Of a stretch of DNA of 64,000 bases, positions 58,378 to 64,000 are shown piece by piece (the stretch's first letter is position 1; every line of letters begins with the position of its first letter). The position numbers and the translations under genes were made by a program. The notes under the pieces were generated by a model. It saw only the letters and a program-made list of their open reading frames with translations. It made no database searches and was not told where the DNA came from. This stretch comes from Pseudomonadota bacterium (lineage in GTDB: Bacteria > Myxococcota_A > Polyangia > Polyangiales > Polyangiaceae), in contig JAEYYX010000048.1 of the NCBI GenBank assembly GCA_023428245.1, positions 1 to 64,000 on the forward strand, in the 5' to 3' direction.

Positions 58378-60597
58378 CTAACTAAACCGTTCTTCGAACA
58401 GGTGAGCGGCTGTGTCGCGGACCGCCGCTTCGGTGTAACCGAAGCGCTGCAAGAGTCCTTCACGGGCTGTGTCGACGGCTTTGCGGAGGGCGGTGTCCTT
58501 GGGCGGGGTTTCCTCCCGGAGCGCCTCGCAGATCTTGCCGAGCTCCTGGCGCTTCTCGGCAAAGACGGCGCTTCTGAGCTGGGCGAGGAGTGAAGCGAAG
58601 ACCGGGGATGTCACGAGCGGCTGGCCCGGGTGTTCGAGGGCCCAGGCGGCAATGCGGCCCATGAGGCGGCCGCGGAACTCTTCCTTCGGCTCTTCGGCGC
58701 CGAGCAGGCGCTCCACCTCACCCATTCGGTTTTCGTCGGGCTCGTCGAGAGCGCCGGTGTGCACGTTGCGGAGCTTCTCGCCTTTGGCCTGGGCTCCCAC
58801 GTGCTCGAAATAGCGACTGAGGAGCTCTTGGTAGCTCCCGTCGTCGACAATCCCGCTCACTTGGCGCAGTTCGTCTTCGAGTTGATCCAAGAGCCAAGAC
58901 CGGAGGTCACTGCGGGCGCGGCTCGTGTCGTGATAGCCGGGGCCTTCTGCGTCGATGCGGAGGAACGAGTAGTCGTCGATGCGCTCGCAGAGCCTGTCGA
59001 TCTGGTCGAGGACGGCGAAGGGCGAAAGGTAGCTGAAGCGATGATCCTGAGCTGCGTCGAAGAGCAGCGTCGTCATCTCGCGGGGACTCGCGCCGAAGCT
59101 ACCTTCGTACTCCCGGTGCGCTCGGAACTCTTCGTGGAGTTCTTTCGTAGGCGGCAGCTGGTGCCGCGCGCCGCGCTTCTTGTCCGGAGCGGTCTGCTCG
59201 GAGGGGAGCACACGCCCCGCGTAAAGCTCCATCTTCTGCCAGACGGAGAGCTCCTGAATCCCTGCACGGTACTCCTCCTCGTAGGCCTGAGGATTCGGCC
59301 GCTTGAGCCGGGTCAGGACAGCAAAGCGTGCGGCGAGACCGAAGGTGTGGGGCGCGATCGGAATGCGCATCTGCTTACCGACGCGCGCGCTGTAGACGAG
59401 CTCTTCATCCCGGTAGTCGAGCAAATAAGGGACAGGAATCAGCTCGAAGCGGCCACGGAAGCTCTCGAACTCGGGATGTTCGCGGAAGGCCGCGAGGTGG
59501 AGCTCATTGGCGCTGCCGAGCCAGGTCGAGTTCACGAGCAGGGTTTGACTCGAGAGAGCCACCTCCCCCGTCTCAATGACAGTCTGCAAATACTTGAAGG
59601 CGTCCAAGGGGCGCTTCAAGAGATCTGAGAGCTCAAGGAGCCCGCCGTGGGCGTCCACGAGCTCACCCCCCACCTCAAAAAGGCTGAGAGAGCGGAGACT
59701 GAGCGGCAGCGCGCCAAGGTTCTGATCGGCTGTCACCTGGCGCTCCCGCGCGTCGACACTGAGCTCAGGCCCAAGAGTCACAGCGCCCACCCGGTAGCGC
59801 CGAGAGATGAAAAAGCGCTCAATACGCACGTGCTTGAGGACGTGTTCGAGGGAGCCGTTCCCCTCGAGGAGCAGAGCGTCGAAGATGCGTTTACTCTTGT
59901 GACAGAGGGTGCCGTGGGTCAGGTAGCGGGAGAGCTGAGCGTTCGGCGGAAGCCACGTATCAAGGAGCTTCTGACGCTCCGGAGGCGGCAAGAGGAACAG
60001 CGGATGGTCGCGGACCTCAACGCTCACGCGCGCTTCGATGTCGTCGTCGGAGAGGTGCGCGTAGCTCGGGATCTGGCCCTCATTCGGCCGTCCTCCGAAG
60101 CCAATCGCGCCGCGGCCGAGGGCCTTCTTCGGAAAGACCCAGGAGACGCGATAAAGAGCGCCCTCGTCGCTCATCGAATAGTGCTCTAGACCGCGCATCA
60201 AACAGGCGGCAAGCGTGCTCTTCGCGGACCCGTTCGGACCGTGCAGGAGCAGGAGCCGGCTCGCGCGCCCGATCCGCACGAAGTTCTGCAAGGAGCGCAC
60301 AAGCTCCCCCTGGACCTCTTCGTGACCGATCAGATTCTCTCGCGCAGCGTCGGCGCCGAGGAACTCTTGATCGAACACGCGGTGGCGGGTGGCAGGACCT
60401 GTAGGGCGCGCGACCGAGTAAGATCCGAAGGAGCGAATCATGTCGAGCAGATACTGGCTCGCGTCCCGCGTGTGCTTCTCAGGATCGCTTTCGACGAGCT
60501 CGAGATACTCGGCGAAGCTGAGCACTCGTCTCTCCGCCTCGAAGGCACGGCGAAGCCTCTGGTCGATCTCGCTGAGCGCCTGGTCTGCCTTCCTCAT
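58378..60597 (-). CDS. prkA: PrkA family serine protein kinase
   Basis: A protein of about 739 residues of the PrkA family: an AAA-type ATPase N-terminal part and a C-terminal PrkA domain. Walker A is LLLHGPNGSAKSTLAACLMR near residue 120. Other features: FGSYSVARPTGPATRHRVFD, KRIFDALL, ARVGKQMRIPIAPHTFGLAA and KMELYAGRVLPSEQ. PrkA was described as a kinase and later as a protease-like ATPase linked to stress and sporulation. ATG at 60597 (MRKADQALSEID) was chosen; a GTG at 60618 is possible. The usual partners yeaH/yhbH and spoVR are not in the window. Confidence 0.93.
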   Translation of the reverse strand: MRKADQALSEIDQRLRRAFEAERRVLSFAEYLELVESDPEKHTRDASQYLLDMIRSFGSYSVARPTGPATRHRVFDQEFLGADAARENLIGHEEVQGELVRSLQNFVRIGRASRLLLLHGPNGSAKSTLAACLMRGLEHYSMSDEGALYRVSWVFPKKALGRGAIGFGGRPNEGQIPSYAHLSDDDIEARVSVEVRDHPLFLLPPPERQKLLDTWLPPNAQLSRYLTHGTLCHKSKRIFDALLLEGNGSLEHVLKHVRIERFFISRRYRVGAVTLGPELSVDARERQVTADQNLGALPLSLRSLSLFEVGGELVDAHGGLLELSDLLKRPLDAFKYLQTVIETGEVALSSQTLLVNSTWLGSANELHLAAFREHPEFESFRGRFELIPVPYLLDYRDEELVYSARVGKQMRIPIAPHTFGLAARFAVLTRLKRPNPQAYEEEYRAGIQELSVWQKMELYAGRVLPSEQTAPDKKRGARHQLPPTKELHEEFRAHREYEGSFGASPREMTTLLFDAAQDHRFSYLSPFAVLDQIDRLCERIDDYSFLRIDAEGPGYHDTSRARSDLRSWLLDQLEDELRQVSGIVDDGSYQELLSRYFEHVGAQAKGEKLRNVHTGALDEPDENRMGEVERLLGAEEPKEEFRGRLMGRIAAWALEHPGQPLVTSPVFASLLAQLRSAVFAEKRQELGKICEALREETPPKDTALRKAVDTAREGLLQRFGYTEAAVRDTAAHLFEERFS

Positions 60598-60643
60598 GAT
60601 CTCAAGGGATGGTCGCACATCTCTGCGCCGACCGCGAAAGCCG

Positions 60644-61144
60644 TCAGCTTCCGAGGACGGAGACGGCCAAATCTCGCTTCTCGATCAGACAGCGCTCGTC
60701 CGTGCACACACTGAAAGAGAACTTGCCCGAGACGACGGTCGGGCCCGGGGCTGTCAGCTTCACGACACCCTTCAGCTCCGCCTTCTTTTCTTCGACCTGA
60801 CCCTGCTCCTTGCGGAGCACTCCTGGCTCCGCAGAAAATGCACCGGAATCGAAGGTGAACTTGATGGGATACTCGGGGTTCACCTTGTAGCCGGCGAGAG
60901 CCTCTAGGGTGACTGTGAAGTCGAAGGGGCCCTCGGCGCTCTCGGGAGCGGAAGCCCGAACCACAAACGCCTCCTCTTTCACCTCCGGCTGAGCCTGCTT
61001 GGGCTCGGAGGGAGCGGGCGCGGGGACCTCTTGGGCGGCGGGCTTCGGCGCGTCCAGCTTCGTTTCGACTTGAGCCGGCGGCGCCTCACGACAGCCAAGG
61101 GCACCCGAGACAAGGAGGGCCAAACTGAGCCAATTGCGCATCAC
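60644..61144 (-). CDS. Lipoprotein with DsbD-N-like domain
   Basis: A 166-residue lipoprotein: MRNWLSLALLVSGALGC gives a signal with an LGC lipobox. A Pro/Ala/Lys-rich spacer (about 20-60) leads to a beta-sandwich with LAGYKVNPEYPIKFTF, LKGVVKLTAPGPTVVSGKF and FSVCTDERCLIEK. The two Cys in CTDERC and the fold order resemble the N-terminal domain of DsbD, which passes electrons to periplasmic thiol partners. No DsbD membrane part is present. It is between prkA and the zinc-ribbon kinase, on the same strand. Confidence 0.7.
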   Translation of the reverse strand: MMRNWLSLALLVSGALGCREAPPAQVETKLDAPKPAAQEVPAPAPSEPKQAQPEVKEEAFVVRASAPESAEGPFDFTVTLEALAGYKVNPEYPIKFTFDSGAFSAEPGVLRKEQGQVEEKKAELKGVVKLTAPGPTVVSGKFSFSVCTDERCLIEKRDLAVSVLGS

Positions 61145-61187
61145 AGAAGGAGCTTAGCGCCGCCTCCGCAAGGCTCAAAACGGAGCC

Positions 61188-62471
61188 TCAAAGGGCCCAA
61201 ACAGCGACCGCAATCAGCGCCACAATAACCACGAGCGCAACGACCCAAAGCCCGTTCGTTCCGCTGCGAGGCTGAAGGCCTGCGACGTGGGGTTTCGGGG
61301 GCACTTCTGGCAGATCGATGACCTTGGGGCTCGAGGTGATGCGCGGGGGGACCGACGCCGCGAGAGCGTCCATGCCTCCGAAGAATGAATCTTCCGGCGA
61401 CGGAGCTTCCGTCATCTCCGCGGGAGCTTTCGCGAGTCCCTCGTGAATCGCGCGAGCGAGCTCGCCCTCGCGCATATGCGCCCACGCAAGGTGCTCGCCT
61501 TCGAGGCCATACGCCGCGCCCAGAGCGTCCGCAAAGGCGCCCATCGACTGGAATCTGAGCGATGGCGCCCTTCGCAGAGCCCGCTCAACGACCGCATCGA
61601 GGCGGCTCGGCACCGTCGCGCCGATACCCTTGGCGACGCTCGAAAGCAGAGGCGCCTCCTTGGTCAAGATCGCCATCAAGATCGCGCCGCCGGTGGTCCC
61701 GGTGAAGGGAACCTGGCCTGTGACACACTCGAACACGATCGCGCCCATCGACCAGATGTCCGCGCGGTGATCGAGTGTGTCGAGCGCCTGCGCTTGTTCG
61801 GGAGACATATAGTAGGGCGAGCCAATCGTCGTCCCGACCACAGTCAGCCGCTCTGCCCCTCGCGCGTTGTCCTTCACGGAGCCAAAATCGAGCACCTTGA
61901 CGATATCGCCGTCGGGAGTCTGACAGAGGTAGATATTGTCAGGCTTCAGATCGCGGTGGACGAACTTGCGCGCGTGAGCTTCGTCGAGCGCGATCGCGAC
62001 CTGGCTCACCATCCGCACCAAACGAGCCGGTTGAATGGTCCGTTCTCGCTCAAGGGTCGCCCGAAGTTCCTCACCAAACAAGAATTCCATCACGAGGGCG
62101 TGAGAGCCCTCGCTCGTCGGACGGAAATCGTAGACCTGGGCGATGTGCTCGTGAGGCAGCTCGGCGCTGATCTCGAACTCGCGCTTAAAGCGCTCGACCT
62201 CGATCGGATCGCGGGTCACGTTCTCGTGGAGAATCTTCACCGCCACGTTCCGCTTCTCGATCATATCGAGAGCTTCATAGACGCGCCCCATGCCCCCATC
62301 GGCGACGACGCGACGCAAATGGTAGCGTTCGAAGAGGAGCGTGCCGAGTCGCGGATCGAGGACGCTTGAGTTCGGTGGCGCGTTGGTCGCGCTCATGAGC
62401 TCCGACCCGTCGACGGGGCAAAACCCAGCGTCATCCGGGTAAAGGCGACCACAAGCGGGGCACGCCTTCAC
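61188..62471 (-). CDS. Ser/Thr protein kinase with N-terminal zinc ribbon and tail anchor
   Basis: A 427-residue Hanks-type kinase. It opens with a double-Cys zinc ribbon (CPACGRLYPDDAGFCPVDG). The kinase domain (about 45-320) has VVADGGMGRVYEALD, VAVKIL, catalytic HRDLKPDNIYL, DFGSVKDNARG and GSPYYMSPEQ. The metal-binding DFG is intact. A linker with Pro and Ser follows, then a C-terminal hydrophobic segment LWVVALVVIVALIAVAVWAL that looks like a tail anchor, placing the kinase in the cytoplasm. It starts 6 bases after the coiled-coil zinc-ribbon gene and is likely in one transcript with it. Confidence 0.93.
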   Translation of the reverse strand: MKACPACGRLYPDDAGFCPVDGSELMSATNAPPNSSVLDPRLGTLLFERYHLRRVVADGGMGRVYEALDMIEKRNVAVKILHENVTRDPIEVERFKREFEISAELPHEHIAQVYDFRPTSEGSHALVMEFLFGEELRATLERERTIQPARLVRMVSQVAIALDEAHARKFVHRDLKPDNIYLCQTPDGDIVKVLDFGSVKDNARGAERLTVVGTTIGSPYYMSPEQAQALDTLDHRADIWSMGAIVFECVTGQVPFTGTTGGAILMAILTKEAPLLSSVAKGIGATVPSRLDAVVERALRRAPSLRFQSMGAFADALGAAYGLEGEHLAWAHMREGELARAIHEGLAKAPAEMTEAPSPEDSFFGGMDALAASVPPRITSSPKVIDLPEVPPKPHVAGLQPRSGTNGLWVVALVVIVALIAVAVWAL

Positions 62472-62477
62472 GTGACG

Positions 62478-63239
62478 TTAGGCCTCCTCCGCCTCGCCCT
62501 TTGCGGCAGACGGCGGAGCTTCCTTCGAACGATCGGGGCGATAATACAGGATGCGATGACAGCTCGGGCAGGCGTGGAACTCCTGCTGACGAGCGATCTG
62601 CTGAAACAGCATCGGGGAGACGGCGATGTGGCACGCCACACACGTTCCTTCCACGACCTCGGCGAGCCCCGAGCCCCGTCGCACACGGACCGCGTCGTAA
62701 CGACGGAGCGTCTGGCGGTCGATGCCCGAAACGCGCTGTTCGCGCTCGGTCTGCCTTTCGCGGATCTCCTCCTCGAGCGCCTCGATTTTCGTTTTTTCGG
62801 CCTCGGCGGTCTCACCCAGCTCAGCCAGAACCGTGTCGCGAGCGGCCGTAGCTTTGTCGACATCGGCGCGCGCCTCGTCGATGAGCCCAGAGAGCTTCTC
62901 GATCTCCTTTTCGCGCTCGCGGTGGATGCGCCGGAGCTCTTCGAGCTCGCGCGTCGCCGCGTTTGCCTCTTTTTCGTTGCGAACGCGGGTCAGCTTCTCC
63001 CGCGCCTTGTCGACCTGAATCGCGACCTGACGGAGCTCTTGGGTGAGCTCGCTCTTGGTGCGCTCCATTTCGCGAACAGCGGCCTCGAGGCCGGCTACCC
63101 GGTCCGACAGCTCGGTCTTTTGCTGGCGGCGGCCGGCGTTCTTTCCTCGCTCTTGCTCGAGTTCAGCCTCGAGGCGAGCAAGGACACCGTCCAGAGCGGC
63201 GAGGTTTCTTAGAAGGGGGACTTGGTTCTCGATGCTCAC
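62478..63239 (-). CDS. Coiled-coil protein with C4 zinc ribbon
   Basis: A 253-residue protein of the C4-type zinc-ribbon family (DUF164-like). Residues about 10-180 form a long coiled coil rich in Glu, Arg and Leu. The C-terminal ribbon has two Cys pairs, GTCVACHIAVSP and FHACPSCHRILYY. Family members may act with RNA or RNase-type partners; this is not shown here. GTG at 63239 (VSIENQVPLLR) is chosen with AGGA 7 bases upstream; the longer open frame crosses the tRNA gene and cannot be real. It follows the tRNA by 24 bases. Confidence 0.88.
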   Translation of the reverse strand: MSIENQVPLLRNLAALDGVLARLEAELEQERGKNAGRRQQKTELSDRVAGLEAAVREMERTKSELTQELRQVAIQVDKAREKLTRVRNEKEANAATRELEELRRIHREREKEIEKLSGLIDEARADVDKATAARDTVLAELGETAEAEKTKIEALEEEIRERQTEREQRVSGIDRQTLRRYDAVRVRRGSGLAEVVEGTCVACHIAVSPMLFQQIARQQEFHACPSCHRILYYRPDRSKEAPPSAAKGEAEEA

Positions 63240-63263
63240 TGCGCGGTCCTGAGGTTTTTCAAG

Positions 63264-63337
63264 TGGGCCCACCTGGGTTCGAACCAGGAACAACCCGGTT
63301 ATGAGCCGGGGGCTCTGACCGATTGAGCTATAGGCCC
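63264..63337 (-). tRNA. tRNA with CAT anticodon, probably tRNA-Ile2
   Basis: On the minus strand acceptor GGGCCTA (63337-63331) pairs with TGGGCCC (63271-63265), discriminator A (63264). D-arm GCTC...GAGC, anticodon stem CCGGC-like with loop CTCATAA (anticodon CAT at 63303-63301), T-arm CCTGG-TTCGAAC-CCAGG. The GGGCCTATAGCTCA start and CATAACC loop side resemble tRNA-Ile2, in which C34 becomes lysidine; tRNA-Met is the alternative. CCA is not encoded. The next gene starts 24 bases downstream with no terminator between. Confidence 0.9.
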
Positions 63338-63350
63338 GGGCCGGGCGAGA

Positions 63351-63379
63351 ACGGTACTCGAAGGGGACGGGCAGGGCAA
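63351..63379 (-). promoter_or_regulatory. Promoter of the CAT tRNA and zinc-ribbon gene
   Basis: On the minus strand TTGCCC (63379-63374), a 17-base spacer and TACCGT (63356-63351), 13 bases before the tRNA. The boxes are weaker than those of the other two tRNAs but the spacing is the same. Confidence 0.45.
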
Positions 63380-63419
63380 ACGCTTGATTTTGAGTAGGAT
63401 GTGCTAGACCGCCTTGACT

Positions 63420-64000
63420 ATGGACCGTCTGGTCGTCTCGGGCGCGACCCAGCACAACCTCAAGAACGTCAGCGTCAGTCTACCGAGGAACGAGCTGGTA
63501 GTGATCACGGGCCCGAGCGGCTCGGGGAAGTCGTCTTTGGCTTTCGACACGATCTACGCCGAAGGTCAGCGCCGCTACGTCGAGTCCCTTTCCGCTTACG
63601 CACGGCAGTTCCTCGACCAGCTCCCCAAGCCCCGGGTCGAGAGCATCGAAGGCCTGAGCCCGGCCATCGCCATCGAGCAGAAAGCCCTCGGGAAGAGCCC
63701 CCGGTCCACCGTCGGCACCGTCACAGAGATCGCCGACTACCTCCGGCTCCTCTTTTCCCGTATCGGCGTCCCCCACTGTCCCATCTCCGGGGATGTCATC
63801 CGGGCTTACACGGTCCAGGAAATCGTCGACAGCATTCTCAGTCGCGAAGAGGGCAGCCGCGTGGTCCTCCTAGCGCGCATCGTCCGCGGCCGGCCCGGCG
63901 ACCTGAAGGATGAGCTCTCCCGCCTCAGGCGCGACGGTTACGTCCGCGCGCGCATCGACGGCCAGAATGTGGACCTCGGCGAAGAGCCGGAGATCGACCC
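63420..64000 (+). CDS. uvrA: Excinuclease ABC subunit A (5' part, cut by window end)
   Basis: The first 193 residues of UvrA, the damage-sensing ATPase of nucleotide excision repair. It starts MDRLVVSGATQHNLKNVS at the ATG at 63420 and has Walker A GPSGSGKSSLAFDTIYAEGQ, SAYARQFLDQLPKPRVE, LSPAIAIEQKALGKSPRSTV, and the first zinc-module region with HCPISGDVI, in which the second Cys of the usual CxxC pair is absent, as also in E. coli UvrA. The frame is open to the window edge. It is divergent from the tRNA/zinc-ribbon unit. Confidence 0.96.
   Translation, partial: MDRLVVSGATQHNLKNVSVSLPRNELVVITGPSGSGKSSLAFDTIYAEGQRRYVESLSAYARQFLDQLPKPRVESIEGLSPAIAIEQKALGKSPRSTVGTVTEIADYLRLLFSRIGVPHCPISGDVIRAYTVQEIVDSILSREEGSRVVLLARIVRGRPGDLKDELSRLRRDGYVRARIDGQNVDLGEEPEID

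Noticed and set aside
62478..63455. A longer version of the zinc-ribbon protein starting at 63455
   Set aside because: The extra 72 codons run through the tRNA gene and its promoter; the GTG at 63239 with a ribosome site is the real start.
1..64000. CRISPR array, integrase, transposase, toxin-antitoxin or known defence island
   Set aside because: No repeated spacers, recombinase or transposase motifs and no nuclease pairs were seen; gene content and base use are even across the window.

Overview
The window reads as chromosomal DNA from a high-GC Gram-negative bacterium, most likely a member of the Myxococcota (myxobacteria and relatives). This is inferred from the gene content: two Ser/Thr protein kinases, an MglA-type GTPase, a lysine/alanine-rich H1-like protein, many lipoproteins, a CheY-XRE fusion, a long branched-chain aminotransferase, and dense convergent genes. 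No rRNA operon, prophage, transposase gene, CRISPR array or plasmid function was seen. Most of the window is core housekeeping.

Layout. 64-6138 (minus): rimP-nusA-ylxR/ylxQ fusion-infB-rbfA, one tightly overlapping operon with a strong terminator-like hairpin in its leader. 6358-16986: a SAM methyltransferase and a ferritin-like diiron protein, then a membrane/TPR-like protein, a Ser/Thr kinase, lysA, a large unrecognised 731-residue protein, an HD phosphohydrolase and a small outer-membrane protein. 16955-25041: a FemAB-like acyltransferase, a degenerate nucleotidyl-cyclase-like protein, lpd, a HEAT-repeat protein, two divergent lipoproteins, a lipase and a PDZ lipoprotein. 25219-30713: panB-panC-tmk, an H1-like protein, and a DUF1415-like protein followed by a double ABC ATPase that lacks its catalytic residues. 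30815-42172: ilvE, a lipoprotein, plsB-mepA-DNA methyltransferase, an outer-membrane protein, an M3 oligopeptidase and a lipoprotein. 42241-53457: thiL, a PocR-like histidine kinase with an MglA-type GTPase, a hydrolase, a homoserine-kinase-like protein, hflX, typA/bipA, an XRE-cupin regulator, a Tudor/chromo-barrel-like lipoprotein and a CPBP protease. 53454-64000: nadB, etfBA, three tRNAs (Pro-CGG and two with CAT anticodons), the CheY-XRE regulator, prkA, a DsbD-N-like lipoprotein, a zinc-ribbon kinase, a coiled-coil zinc-ribbon protein and the start of uvrA.

How the parts work together. The first operon is the conserved transcription/translation module. panB, panC, lysA, ilvE, nadB and thiL supply cofactors and amino acids. 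lpd, etfB and etfA serve oxidative metabolism. plsB begins phospholipid synthesis and mepA trims murein. The signalling genes (two kinases, the GTPase/histidine kinase pair, the CheY-XRE protein and PrkA) are scattered rather than in one locus.

The least ordinary material is: a small TA-flanked inverted-repeat element in two copies plus a one-end relic, where element-gene junctions form two stop codons and possibly a start codon; the DUF1415-like/degenerate ABC ATPase pair; the Tudor-like lipoprotein; the GTPase-PocR kinase pair; and the leader hairpin before rimP. I did not find a clearly new multi-gene defence or biosynthetic system.
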